Shown: positions 47,330 through 60,335, counted from the stretch's first letter. The stretch: DNA of 64,000 nt from Kwoniella bestiolae CBS 10118 (GCF_000512585.2 NC_089241.1:2914001-2978000); one strand, 5' to 3'. Numbers and translations: made by a program. The notes: generated from the letters alone by a model not told the origin.

Positions 47330-49544
47330 ATGTCATCCTCACCATACCCATCATCGCCTACACCATCTATTCGGCCTTCTTTGTCAGGCACGAGCAAAAC
47401 AGCAAGGTCAGACAGATTCAAGCTTCTGTCATATAACCTATCAGAGACAGTGAGTCCGTTCCATCGTGTCCCGATGAGTTTCTACCGTCACCGTCTTTGT
47501 GTTGCTTCCTCTGAGCCGAAGCTGACCTATCTACCGACTTTCGCAGATACCTTACCCCCCGGTCTTTCACATAACATCCGTCATCGTCGCTTTCCTAGCT
47601 CTTGTGATCATCGCTCTATGGGCAGGTGTGTTTCCTCCTTGTTTATATCTCCTATCCCAGTTCCGGCGTTCGGTAGCTTGAGGGGGGTATCGTATTGAGG
47701 GTTCAGAAATTGACTAACGTATCTTCTCACTTTAGCCGCCACCGCTGGTTTCGAGCCTTATTATGTGTTCGATCGGGATTTTAACCGAACGGATGACAGA
47801 CATTGGTACACCCCAATGTTACCTAACAGTGTCATTGAGCGACAGAGGGGGAAACTGTGTGAGCCTGTCATGTGAGCAACCGAGACGTTCCAACCACAGT
47901 CTTCCCCACAACACAGTAGCTGACTAAACGCTTTTCTGACGGGGGCTGCCGTTTCGCCATAGTTTCAATGCAGGATCGACGGTTCAGACGAATGGGATGT
48001 ACAGAAGACTATCGTATACCATCGTAAGGTACAACGTACCGGAGGATTCGGAGGATCCGGGCGCACCAGCATATAGTAGTGTGGGGTACAAGGGAAGTAT
48101 GCTGGGTGTTTGTGAGGTGTCTCAGGGTGCGTACGATCGTTTAGACAACTTGTGGCATCGTAGCTTATCAAGCTATTCTCTGATCCACATCCATAGTCTC
48201 ATTCATCATCGACGTTCGATCGACGGTCGTCACCTTCACGGTACGTTCAGACTCATCTCCCGACGCTCCCGCCCGAGGAGAAGACATGACCCCATCTCCA
48301 TCTCATAATGCTTACTTGTGTTTTGTGGTTGATATGCTCATAGGCGCAGGTGGGGTGTCCCACCCCGTGGCCCGCGGTACTCAGCACATCGTACACCTTT
48401 ATCCCCGGAGTCACACATAATGGAGCGACTAGATCTCCACCATTTTTGAATGATCTGGCGATGGATCTTGTCTATAGGGTGGGAAAGCTGTTCGCAAGTC
48501 CCCTCTACTCTAAGGAAAATACAGGAGGATATAAAAAGATCAATGGCACTGGTAGATGGTCAAGGTTGGGTGGCGATCTTGCTGGCTGTAGGTGAGTAGT
48601 TGCTCCGTTTCTCCTGCACTTTACAGGCGAGGGAGGATGCCCTTCCCACAAGGTAGTTTTAGCGGAACACAGTAGCAAAACGTGGAACTGACCTTGGACT
48701 GTGTCGAACCCATATCGAAGGCCGCGCAATGGAACGCACTGGTGCTCCATCGATAATATGATTTTATCCAATCCCGAGGAAATCACCATGGGTGGTGAGT
48801 AAGTAACTCGAAGTTTCGTTTTGATTCATACCTTTCCCCATTACACAGATACATCCTCATACAGCGGTAGCAACTATGGGAATGATCCAGTTATCGACCA
48901 AGACATAGTCGTTCCCTTCTCAAACTTCATATCTGCATTCTTATCTACCGTCAATTCCGATCTAGGTAAAGTAGTCGACAATGTCTTCCTCAACGAGACA
49001 TCGCTGCATCAATATATTCATGACTCAGATACATTCGTCAACTCGACGATCCAACTGGGAGAGTACGACCTGCATAGCGCTCAGATGATGTTATCAAGAA
49101 CAATCATCGATCCATACATTTCCAATCGGACTTACTCTGCGCTCACCGTCGCTAATCGCTCGATTGCCACTGCGTTTCCTTGTCATATCACTAGATCCAA
49201 GGGGTTGGCTTCGTGGTTGGTCTCGGTGATTGGTCTGACATTCTCTATCTGGGTGAGTAGACTCCCATTTCTGCTGACCTTTCTGCTTGTGATGACATCA
49301 AATAGCTGACTGCAAAGTGACACAGGGCGGATTGTGGCAATTGTACATGCTGCTTGTCTCGTACATCCTTAGCAAGGGCGACAATCAGCGTCCACGATCA
49401 AACCCGACCGTCTTGAATGTCACTACTAATCCTGGTTCACCGATACTCGGACCGGCCATAGCAAGTAAAGAGAATGTTCCGCTGTTACCAATTACACGGG
49501 TCGTCACGGGGAACAGCGATCTAAATCGAGGGGGTCCTGCATAG
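47330..49544 (+). CDS. Membrane protein of unknown family, inverted paralog 2
   Basis: ATG at 47330 (MSSSPYPSSPTPSIRPSLSG), stop TAG at 49542-49544; exon 1 is 47330-47449. N-terminal helix FHITSVIVAFLALVIIALWAA, then GFEPYYVFDRDFNRTDDRHWYTPMLPNSVIERQRGKLCEPVM, FNAGSTVQTNGMYRRLSYTI, a central region with TSYTFIPGV, DIVVPFSNFISAFLSTVNSDLG, FLNETSLHQYIHDSDTFVNST and a C-terminal helix GLASWLVSVIGLTFSIW followed by GGLWQLYMLLVSYIL. N-glycosylation sites and two helices suggest a bitopic or hairpin-like surface/secretory-pathway protein. It aligns throughout with the neighbour at 46781 and here the frame is unbroken. Function unknown. Confidence 0.75.
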
Positions 49545-49712
49545 TACGTATCTTGTACGTGTGAGCAAATCAAGTTGCGCGCGATATAATCCATAGATCA
49601 TGTATACCTTGAATTCGTACAGGATATCTACATTCCCAAGCAGCATATATGCGTGTATCATGGATTTACTACTATCTACACAGAACACTCAATTGCCATC
49701 CACTACACTTGA

Positions 49713-51385
49713 CTATACACTCCGCTCAACAGGCCTCGGTACAGTCTCCTTCGCCTCTCCATGATCATCCTCCGCCCCATCCCCATACGCAGTCCTATCA
49801 CCAATGTCCACGGTCGACCAACCCTGTCTCCCACCGTTACTATTACTATTAGGATTCAAAGGTTGTTGTCCATTGAGCGTATTATCGGAATTATCGCTGG
49901 TATGATGATGCGATATCCTCTCTACCGCCATGGAATTTCTACCATTCAGCATGTGTTCGGTACTAGACCGATTGGGGCGATGATGCAAGGGGATCTCTTC
50001 GTCCTTGGGGATTCGGGGGGAGTAAGGTTTGTAAGATTGGGGTGAGGAGATTGGCTGGTGAGTGAGACAGTAGTTAGCATGGGACGCGAGGTACAATGAC
50101 GAATTTGGAGGAAAGCGAGTCGAAGTCGGAATGACAGTATAAACGACCAACGGGAGAGCAAAGGATCATTTAAGGTAAGGCAGGGGACAAAAGGATGAAT
50201 CTGGTCTGGATGGCGATCATCCACTCACAGGATAATACTGCCTATAAGCATACCACGCCCCAGCGATTCCAATCAAACTACCAGCAATCACATCCGTGGC
50301 GTGATGTCTGTAATCCATCGTTCGGGAGATGGTGATTAACGAAGCGCAGGATAACGGAGCGAGGAGAAGCCACGATTTGTAGGTGTATCCTGTACGGTTG
50401 TTTATTCGCATTTCTACGAGCACCAATGGAAGGGATCAGTAGTTGCTCTATCTCCATTTCATCCCAAAGCATCTCGAGCAAGATCAAGTCAAATCATAAC
50501 CAGGTAAATCAGAATGAAAGACGATCAAGATTGATTGTATCGCTTTCATTTGAAGAACGTTCTACTCACTCGCCGCCAAGTATAGGATCAGATACCACAT
50601 CCCCGACCAAGCAAAACTAGCATGTCCACTTGGGAAGCTTCGGAACCCTTCCTGCAGCTGCGAGTCATCCGTCTGAGTACACACCGTCCAAGAGGTCAAT
50701 CCATGCAGGGGGTTCTGAGTGAGGTCTTCGGGCAGGATACACCGAGCGAAGAAATCTGGTCGGGGTCGTCCAACGGTGATTTTCACGATGTTTGTGAAGG
50801 TCGCTACGAGGCCTAAGCCTAGGATGAGGCCTAGGAGTCCGGATTGGGCGTCCCAGAAGGTGCGTCTTATTGCTCTGCGCACGGCGGATGGACCGTATCA
50901 GCGAGAGTCTCTTATATATGGAGTCCTGTGGATGTCATGTTGAACAGCGTGGGTCTACTCACGCGGTCATGATGATGATAACGGCTGGCACTGCACCGCA
51001 CAATACACCCAATAACCAGACTGGTACTCTCTCAGGATCAGCATGAGGATGGGCTAAAGAGGTATCGGTGACATCGAATAAACGCCTATAGCCATTGACC
51101 TTGTCGAGGAGGTAGAATACGCCCTGTAGCATGACAACGGTTAGTGCATCATACAGAATCTGAGATTCCCTCTGCATCCCATCCAGATGCACGGTAGCAG
51201 CCAGTAACCTGATGTTGGTTGAGCAGAGCCGCACTCACCCATAAGACTATGGTCAATGCCCAATCAGGCGCATAACTGAGAAAGATCCTTAGTCGTCTTG
51301 ACTTTGCTGAAGTATTGTTATCGCCTGTCACGCGACCTCCTCTAGGGGTAGTAGCTGATTTCGTCTTGGAAAAGAAGGAGGGCAT
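49713..51385 (-). CDS. PAP2-family lipid phosphatase (DPP1/LPP1-like)
   Basis: ATG at 51385 (MPSFFSKTKSATTPRGG), stop at 49713. The PAP2 catalytic motifs are complete: KITVGRPRP (KX6RP), FPSGHASFAW (PSGH) and SRTMDYRHHATDV (SRX5HX3D), within about six hydrophobic segments (DWALTIVLW, VPVWLLGVLCGAVPAVIIIMTA, GLLGLILGLGLVATFTNIV, WSGMWYLILYLAA, WLLLAPLSCASLITIS, IAGSLIGIAGAWYAY). The long Ser/Asn/His-rich C-terminal tail after the last helix is cytosolic. Dpp1/Lpp1 enzymes dephosphorylate diacylglycerol pyrophosphate and phosphatidate in the vacuole or Golgi membrane; the exact substrate here is inferred. Six or so exons. Confidence 0.9.
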
Positions 51386-52069
51386 CTTGGGGAGGGGTAC
51401 TATGGCCGTATCCTTATCTGCGTTTGATGATTGTCTGCTCTATGTATCTTGATTGTATGATGCCATGTACTGAATGTTATAGATATGTAGTATGATATTT
51501 GATATGGACGATTGAACAGCTTTTTTCACTGATGTTTCGATTGGGATGTCACTAGCGAAGTCGCAAGTCTTGGCGCTTAAATGTTGAGTAGTATACAAAG
51601 GGTTGCGCAGTTGTAAACAAGGAGAATAGCCTTATAAATGACGAGAGCGGTAGATCTTTTCTCTCTTTGGCTCCCGCTCTCGCTCTCTCTCTCTTTTGAC
51701 GACGGTATCAATTTCGATCTGATATCCATATCCTCACTAAGCAGTACCCTTGCTTGAACCGGCGTATGCAGAGAGGTGTACGATGCAAAGTATGCATAGC
51801 ACGGTACTCACTCATACTATCTGATGCGATGCAAGCTATGATATGTATGTGTATCATATACATAGTACACATTCACGTGTCATTATCAGCTTACCGCCGG
51901 GATCAAATTCCAATTTCCTGATACAGCACAGAGCCAAGACAACAGGACAATGCGATGTGCTACAACGTATATGTATAACTTATATCATATGTAGATTCCA
52001 TTCATCACCCTCATCATCAACCTCTTGCTTCCTCACTTCAACTCCTCAGATCCAGCACCAGCCCTCACC
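51386..52069. promoter_or_regulatory. Divergent promoter, lipid phosphatase / inositol kinase
   Basis: 684 bp without a gene; a CT-rich run (TCGCTCTCTCTCTC, about 51685-51698) and an ATATGTATGTGTATCATATAC stretch (about 51840-51861). Confidence 0.45.
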
Positions 52070-53582
52070 ATGACACCCTCGCCCTCGCTCTCACTCACAG
52101 ACAGAACACCCCTCGCAAACCAAGTAGCAGGACACGATGGGGTCATGTCAGATGCATCGGGATCACTGGTCATCAAGGTGGGTCATGCGGGTCATAGCGC
52201 TACTTCAGCCCTTATATCCCATCACTACTAGTGATCAGGCGTATGATGTCGAACATTCGCTCAAAGATAGCTGACATCTCCCAACTACACAGCCCGCTCT
52301 AGCTCGGGAAATAGCATTCTACCAAACCCTCAACTCATCCGACCGAGAGGATCCTATCCGAAGACTCAAGCCCTTCGTACCCAAGTTCCTCGGTACATTG
52401 AGGTTGGAAGGTCAATTATCGTCCGCAGGGGATGTCCAGAGGCTGGAGGGGAAAGAAGAGGTGCCAGAGGTGAGCTCATGTCCACTAATCTCACACATCA
52501 TGACACATCATCGTGACACACTTCCTATCCAGTGCATCGAAATAACTTCGCTGTACAAGGGTCCGTGCTAATACTACTTCATGCTGTTAGTCCGTAGTCC
52601 TCGAGAACCTCTCCTACGCATTCACCCACCCCTCCATCCTCGACGTGAAACTGGGTACAGTCCTCTACGACCCCGATGCGAGCGAGGAGAAGAAGCAGAG
52701 GATGGACAAGCAGGCCAGGGAGACCACGACGCACGAGTTAGGAATTAGGTTTACGGGGTGTACAGTGGGTTTCATCATCCTCATGGTATCCACAACCCCA
52801 CACACCACATCCCAGGGAAGAGACCTAGACTAATATTTGCATGATAACACAAACCCACGTAGACATGGCACGCCCCCACTCAAAGCTACATCCTAACTCC
52901 CAAATCATTCGGCAAGTCCATCAAACCCGCCCAACTCCCAGAAGGCATGGTGCGGTTCTTCCCCTCTTCAAGCGACAGCATCGCATCCCTCTTGCCTCCA
53001 ACCCCACCCGCCGACAGATCCGTCGAAGGTGCTCCTGCGGTCTCAGTGGATACAAGCGGAGGTATCCCACCAACACCCATAACAGCTTCCAACTCCACTT
53101 CCGTCCCCTCAGAAGGCCAGACATACAAAGATCATTCCATACCTTCCACCTTGCTCGTCAAGGTTCTAAATATAATCCTAGAAGAGATCGATCGGCTGGT
53201 CTCCGTACTTAGCGAGCTTGAGATCCGATTTGTGGGCGGATCATTATTGATAGTATACGAAGGGGACCCGGAGAAACTCACCGAAGCGTCAGATAGGTAC
53301 GAGTTGAATAAGCTTAAAGCTGCGCATGCGGAGGGAGAGGAGAGATCAGCATTCTCAGATGATGGGTCGAATCCCTCCGACGACGATGAGTCAGAAGAAG
53401 ATGAAGACGAGGAGGATGAGGAGGCGAGAGCAGCGAGGAAATGCCCCCCTGTGAGAGTCAAGATGATTGATTTTGCTCATACATGGTTGGCCCAGGGTGA
53501 GGGGCCTGATCAGGGGGTGTTGAAGGGTCTGGCGACTTTGAGGGGTTTGATCGAAGGTAGGAAGAGGGAGATTGAGGGGTAG
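52070..53582 (+). CDS. Inositol polyphosphate kinase (ARG82/IPMK type)
   Basis: Four exons: 52070-52177, 52293-52469, 52591-52764, 52863-53582; 392 aa. The IPK signature SILDVKLGT (PxxxDxKxG-like) follows VVLENLSYAFTHP; the second half holds SFGKS, LEIRFVGGSLLIVYEGD (the SSLL-type motif) and VKMIDFAHT (the catalytic IDF). N-terminal NQVAGHDGVM and EIAFYQTLN complete the family pattern. An acidic insert (SDDDESEEDEDEEDEE) lies between the last two motifs, as in yeast Arg82. These kinases convert IP3/IP4 to IP5 in the nucleus and feed inositol pyrophosphate synthesis; ARG82 type is preferred over IP6K on size and the acidic insert. Confidence 0.88.
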
Positions 53583-53780
53583 AAATAGGGATGGGTGGAT
53601 GAGTGAAGAGGAAGGAGAGATCATGTTTGTATATAACGAAACGAAATATTCACGAAATGATATGAATCGAATTGACTAGGGACATAGATTATAATGTATA
53701 CATTCATGATTGTATGGGTCATAACGTACTTCAAGTACTTTACGTCGAACAAACCGAATCATCTATAGATAATGTAAAAA

Positions 53781-56700
53781 TCACATCACACCAGCCTGTT
53801 TCTCCACTCTACCTCTATTCAGCAGTCCAATCTCGTGCGACAGAAATTCACCCATATCAGGTCTAATCCACGTAGTCAGCGTCACTTCAAACCCTCAATG
53901 GGATAGAACCAAACTCACCTTGTCCTAGCGATTCTCAGTAGAATCTCAGCCATCCTCTCACCTTCATTACCCGTCCCTTCGTCTTCTTCAATCGCACTAT
54001 CCACCCTCAACGATCTAAATCCACCTACCAACCCTCCTCCTGCTGTCGATGTTGAAGCAGCATGTTTACTAGCAACTTTGACAGCCGCACTGGTCCTATC
54101 TTTCAGAGTGGGCGTAGGTAAATCAAGGTACTGACCCAGCATGATCAGATCCTTGTAATTGCCCGATTGGAGTTTGACAATGGGAACGCCATGTTCCACC
54201 CCTCCCTCCGAGGCGTTGAAGAATGATTTGAGCATTCCGAGCCATTTGAAGACTACGTCGATCTCGGACGAACCTAGGGTGGGACCGTGGTATGGTTTAT
54301 CACTTAGTGGAGGGACCAAGAGCGAGATGAGGATGTCGATGATTCGGCGCCACAACGATAACATCAGGGTGAGTCGGGTGGAGTGGTTGAGCGTCACTGA
54401 GAAGACTGAGAACTGAGTGCACGAGAGGAGAGTCAGCAGATGCGAGAGTGATATTGGCGATCGGGTTGATTGAGGACTTGTACAGCTTAGAGGAGACCGA
54501 AAGAGTGGACATGGCCAACTCACATTCTCGTTGAGATAATCAAACAACCCTCCCAGACTCCCCTCGATATCCCCATCACTCAACACCGTCTTAGCCTTCT
54601 TCTTATCCTTAAGCGGCTTCGTCAGATTATTCAAAGTGTTCGAACTAAGCTGAGACCTAATATACTCTGACATCCTATCGATCAACTCTCTAGACATATC
54701 CTTCTGCGACCTATCCAACGCCCGCGAAGCGATGGAAAGATGATACGCCACGTCGTTCTTCTCGCCTCCCTCCATTGAGATCCTTATGTGGATGATACCT
54801 CCCCTGTTGGATGTGGTGAGAGGTAGGACAATATCTCTCGTGGGGTGTTCGGCGAAAAGACGAGGATCAAGCTTGAACGACGCTCCGCCTATCAAGTCAT
54901 GTTTGCCTACTAGTTGTCGGTCGAAGGCGGTCAACTCGAGGAGCTTGATGGATGCTACGGATATTTCGAATGATTGTTCCCTATGGATTCACCACAATCA
55001 CCGTCAGCTTATTGCCTTCTTCCCAAAGAGCAGGTCTCTATCGCGCTGATCTGACTCAACTCACCACCTCGGATCCTCAGCACCCAGAACCGTCCTAGTC
55101 TTGATCGGCGGCCTTTGTACCGCCCCTGCCCAGCAAGTTCTCCCCGCGGAGGATAGTAACTGTGAAGACGTGTCTCGAGGTCTTATCGTTCGCCGCGTTC
55201 GTGCTCTTATGAGACTTGACGATCCGAGCGGTATCTTCAGCCTCCATGGCGTACATGAGATCCTGACGCTTCGCAGCGGACATGTCGGTGAGTTTCACAC
55301 ATGCCGCGGGGGGTACAGCGAAACCATCGTTGAGATAATCGGAGGTTCAGCAGTAGATACTTTTGCGGGGTTGATATCGTGTTGGAAGAGGGCGAGGACG
55401 GTCGTCCCAGACTCCCCTCGATATCCCCATCACTCAACACCGTCTTAGCCTTCTTCTTATCCTTAAGCGGCTTCGTCAGATTATTCAAAGTGTTCGAACT
55501 AAGCTGAGACCTAATATACTCTGACATCCTATCGATCAACTCTCTAGACATATCCTTCTGCGACCTATCCAACGCCCGCGAAGCGATGGAAAGATGATAC
55601 GCCACGTCGTTCTTCTCGCCTCCCTCCATTGAGATCCTTATGTGGATGATACCTCCCTGTTGGATGTGGTGAGAGGTAGGACAATATCTCTCGTGGGGTG
55701 TTCGGCGAAAGACGAGGATCAAGCTTGAACGACGCTCCGCCTATCAAGTCATGTTTGCCTACTAGTTGTCGGTCGAAGGCGGTCAACTCGAGGAGCTTGA
55801 TGGATGCTACGGATATTTCGAATGATTGTTCCCTATGGATTCACCACAATCACCGTCAGCTTATTGCCTTCTTCCCAAAGAGCAGGTCTCTATCGCGCTG
55901 ATCTGACTCAACTCACCACCTCGGATCCTCAGCACCCAGAACCGTCCTAGTCTTGATCAACCTCTCTCCCGTCTCCCTATCACTGACCACCACAAACCCA
56001 TCGGCGGCCTTTGTACCGCCCCTGCCCAGCAAGTTCTCCCCGCGGAGGATAGTAACTGTGAAGACGTGTCTCGAGGTCTTATCGTTCGCCGCGTTCGTGC
56101 TCTTATGAGACTTGACGATCCGAGCGGTATCTTCAGCCTCCATGGCGTACATGAGATCCTCGAGGGACTGCTTCGCAGCGGACATGTCGGTGAGTTTCAC
56201 ACATGCCGCGGGGGGTACAGCGAAACCATCGACTTTCTTCTTCTCCAGATTCTTCACCGCTTGTTGTCCCTTTGCCAACCAGCTGCCGGCCTTGCTACCC
56301 AGTTTGTTCTGGATCTCGGAGGTTGGGGTAGATACTTTTGCGGGGTTGATATCGTGTTGGAAGAGGGCGAGGACGGTCGTGGCGTAGGTTGAGACTGCGA
56401 GGGAGACAGTCTGGGTGAAGAATCGAGGAAATTGACGTCAGTAAGCTGCTTCTCAGACGAGGCACAAGCTGCTTTGATAGCCACTACTCACCTTGGAATA
56501 GTCAATCAGGAATACCGCTCGTTTGTACTCTGACAATGGTAAGTCGTGCAAGATGACCTGAGCAGATGATCGGATGAACTCGAAAAGGTCGATGACGGAT
56601 TGTGAGTGTTTGTTTTCACCTTCTGGGACCCACTGTAGTCGATGAACAAGAGTCAGCGCCCAGTATCGCACTTGCCATGAAACACTGATGATTCGTGAAG

Positions 56701-59486
56701 TATTATCAGAATAATCTGACTCACACTGTCCATCCCCACAGCCCTACTAACCCAATCATGTACCTGACTAGTCTCCGTATCCTTCAACCAAGCCATCACG
56801 TGAGGCTCAAAGAACGCATCAAGCTCGAAGCCATGTTCCTGCTTGGGGCAGAGGTCGTCCCATAGATCAAGCAATTTACCGGTGGTGTCATACAAGCTGA
56901 ATATGTCCGAAGCGACTCCTCGGGGTTTGTCGATGACTTGCAGCTCGGCGAGGAAGAGGGGCAGTTGGCGGGAAATGATGATGGCGGATGGATTGAGGGT
57001 CCTGTGGTGGGATGAATGGTGGTCAGCTCATTTCCTGGTCAAGATGTAGACGAGCGACCATATCAAGAGTCACTATGAGTATGACAGATAGACGAAGTAG
57101 AATCAATGATTCATGCTCCAATGAACGAGTGAGCACTCACCTACCCACCCCCTTGCCCCAAACCCTCTTCACATCGCCAACCTCCTTCAAAATCCACTTC
57201 GCAACATTCTCAAACCCCTCCACCAACTTATCTTTCCCATTACTCCCCACTGTCCTCAACCCATCATCCTGCTGACCCACCCCGCCAGTCAAATACTCGA
57301 CAGCCTGGACATATTCACCTATCGCTGCGCCCTTGAGTTCGTCCGAGGCATTATCGATGATCCTCTGACAATGAGGCTGAGCCTCGAACAGCTCCGGAGC
57401 AGCATTGAATATGATCAATAAGGAGGGAGGAGGGGATGGAGGGGGATTAGCGGTGGTAGGGAAGATGGTAGGTAACGATGTAGTCAACAGGGAAAGTAAG
57501 GTAGATAACAGTTCAGAGAGAATGGGGGATAAAGGATCGCCAGGCCTGATACCGTACGACATCAATTTGACTGATTCCGCAATGCTCTTCGCGTAATTCA
57601 CCTCATCCTTCGTACCGATACTATCTCCCCATCTCTTGAGGGTAACTTCCAGCTCCTTTTCCTTCTCTCTCCTCGAGGCTATACCCCATATATCCCTACA
57701 TCTCTCGAGGAGATCACGCGACTTGGTACTGTGCCCTACGACCTCCACGGACCTAGTGGCGAGTCTACCGAACACCTCGACGGATCTGGGAGGGACGAAG
57801 AAAGAGGGTTGGGAGGACTCCCCACCGAATGAGCGAGATGAAGTGGGCGAGAAGGGAGGATTGGAGGAGAAATCATTGGGCGAACCTGGCGTGGCGAGGT
57901 CTGGGAAATCTTTGAGCAAGTTGGCGATGGACTGGGATAGTTGGGCTTGACGAGATTTCTGGGATGGGGTCAAGGGGGGCGGTTGTGAGGACATGGCTGT
58001 CATCGCTCGTTTGAGGTCTGACATGTACATCTGTAGCAGGTCGAAGAATCCATCGTCCATCAATGTCTCGCTTTCATCTCAAAGAGGGAACGAGAAAAAA
58101 GGGATCAAAATAAGAAATCGTATTTACCTGCTCCAACACCCCACTTCGTTTTATATCCACCACATCCCTATCCAAAATATCTTTCCTGACCCCCCAGACT
58201 TGTCCCACCGTATCGACCATCTCATTCACATCCCCATCCCATATCGGACTGGGTTTCCTTTTAATGGAATCTTGTGAATGGGTCGATATCCTACCTAAAC
58301 CTATACCCGATGATTTGCGTCTGACATTTAATGGAGGAGCATTGGGGGAGGTAGGCGTAGTGGGCGTCATGGACATTGCGCTTGAGCTCGAGTCGAGCTC
58401 TGGATTAGGGGACGGAGCAAGCATGTACGATTGGACCTCTGCTCTCAGCCTGAATAGGAAGTCGCGGTCTTTCTCTGTCTGGGGTTTGGCCAGTGGTGAA
58501 AAGAAGGACGAACGTGGGAGGGAGTTGTAGAGTAATTGGAGGAGATGCGATTGATGGATGTGTGCGGGCGTTGAGCCTGGTCCAGAGGGTAGGATCGATT
58601 GGGTAAATGCTACGTCAGGTGATTGATTAGCTATCATCCCTCACCCACTCATTAAATCAGACAGAATGTATAAACCCACCCTCAAGCAACGTAGGCACCT
58701 CTCTGAGGTTCAATCCACTGGGAGTCTTCGTACCCTTCTTGATCAGTCCCAGGAAACTAGCAGTGGTAGATTTCCACACGGCATCACCATCCTCATTAGC
58801 CAGTATACCCCAGAACTCGAGCAAGAACTCCTTTGGTAATTTGACAGATTGTCCATCATCCGATTTGTTCCTACCTAAACTCAATCCGAAACCTGATGAT
58901 TTCCTTCTACCACCTGGCGAGGGGGTCGTACCGGATAGAGTGGGTGTGCTCCCCATCTCAGGTGTGACCGGCGCCTGAGCAGATCCAGGAGGAGGAGAGA
59001 AGGTTGAGAATGTGAGTCGTGAGCCGTTAGGTGAAGTACCGTGTAAAGGAGGGGATGGCATAGGTGGGACAGGTGGTGGGGGAGTGTGGTGCAGTGAGAA
59101 AGCCGATGCTACGGATGCTCGGTGGGTCATGGGTGGTGGTGGGGGGTGAGACAGATGGTGGTGCAGCACGCTACGTACGAGGATTGAGTATCAGCTACAG
59201 CACTCGGTAGAAACTTGTTGTAGAGACAAACCCACGCTACACGTAACGAATACATATACCCCAACTTGTCCAGCTCATCACCACTTGTACCGAAGCCATA
59301 ACTTGGCTGTCTACCATTGAGACTGACTGGAGAAGCCAGGGGCGCCCCTCCGACAGGTGAGGGAGGCATCAGACCGGATTCTTTGGTGTAGTTCGTCTGC
59401 ACGGTTGAGACTGTCGACGTTGAGAGGCTTCTTGATGGGTTACGGGGTAATGGAGGAGGAGTGGGTCCGTTGCGGTGGGCCTGCAT
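53781..59486 (-). CDS. Unc13/Ync13-like MUN and C2 domain protein, internally duplicated
   Basis: ATG at 59486 (MQAHRNGPTPPPLPRN), stop TGA at 53781-53783. Exon 1 is 59486-59236, exon 2 begins at 59170. Pro/Ser-rich N-terminus with GFGLSLGRNKSDDG, then helical MUN/DUF810 segments (KLPKEFLLEFWGILANEDG, LREVPTLLEGG, SWAVLSLLTTSLPTIF-type helices), a C2 domain (HVFTVTILRGENLLGRGGTKAADGFVVVSDR, FEISVASIKLLELTAFDRQLVGKHDLIGGASFKLDPR, GGIIHIRISMEGG) and an MHD2-like C-terminus ending LLNRGRVEKQAGVM. Such proteins act in exocytosis and septum separation at the plasma membrane (S. pombe Ync13). The C2-coding part appears twice, 54551-55405 and 55405-56380; only the 5' part of one and the 3' part of the other keep frame, so the gene as assembled is broken. 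Confidence 0.7.
54551..55405. repeat. Tandem duplication copy A (within the Unc13-like gene)
   Basis: Near-identical to 55405-56380. Relative to that copy it lacks 44 bp after CTTGATC (about 55106), about 6 bp at 55264-55270, and has a rearranged short segment at about 55320-55360. Its part nearest 54551 keeps the coding frame. Confidence 0.85.
55405..56380. repeat. Tandem duplication copy B (within the Unc13-like gene)
   Basis: Joins copy A at GGTCGT/CCCAGACTCC. Its low-coordinate half has one C fewer (CCC for CCCC, about 55658) and one A fewer (AAA for AAAA, about 55708) than copy A, both breaking the frame; its high-coordinate half is intact. Confidence 0.85.
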
Positions 59487-60335
59487 TGTGCAGCAGGGTG
59501 TGATTTTTGGGTGTAGACAATAGTACAAAAGAGTGTGAGTGGATGACTATGTGAGAGTGTGTTGTATGAATGCCTCTTCCTTTTGCTGTGCTGAATGTGT
59601 ATATGCGACCGTGCAGAATCAAAGTGTGTATGTATGTGTATTAATGCACCATGCACCAACCATGAGTTTATTTTCTTCTCGTTGATTGTTTACACTACGC
59701 GTTTGGTAATAAATCCTATTCGCGTGTATACGAGTATATTTTGATATACCCTGTAACCGTACCTGGAAGATCATCCACTCACAGTAGAGTAACGTGGGAA
59801 ACAGGAATAGGCACAGCATGGGGAAGAGAACGAAACTTCAAGCGAATGGGGAGGATCTAGAGAATCTTATAATGGGCTCGATTCGAGCAATTGTGGACTT
59901 AGGAGCGCTGCGTCCAGATACATCGATTGATGTGGGGAGAGCCAACTCCTTACATGACTAGTTCACATCTCGACGTCGAGGATTGCCGGCCGATGCTTCC
60001 ACAGGGAGCAGCGCTTGAGTGGCTCCCTTCCGTCCTATTAGACCAAAGCTCGAGAGCAGCCTGGAAGGTGCTCGTCCCATCTACATATCTCGCATGGCTA
60101 GTACGGCGTCTTCTCAAAGAGCGACTTCCACAGAGATGATCTAATCTCACTTGAATGCTAACCAATCAGTGGGAAATCACCTTCCTATTCCGGTAATTCC
60201 TTATCTCTCTTCCGTCGGATCTCACTCTTTGAATCTCCACAAATCATTCCGAGAGATTTACTAATCCTTCTCATCGATATATCGTACTCACGCATACTTG
60301 TATCTCCATGCCCGATCTCAAAGTCGACTACAAGG
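59487..60335. other. Divergent intergenic region before the pirin gene
   Basis: Upstream space of the Unc13-like gene (-) and the pirin gene (+). No supported gene. Confidence 0.4.

Noticed and set aside
39002..49544. A secondary-metabolite gene cluster with the MFS genes
   Set aside because: No synthase, P450 or tailoring enzyme lies nearby; the CmcJ/AsaB-like gene and methyltransferase are more than 20 kb away among unrelated genes.
54551..56380. Two separate C2-domain genes
   Set aside because: Neither half alone has a start or a full domain in one frame; the flanks belong to one Unc13-like gene.
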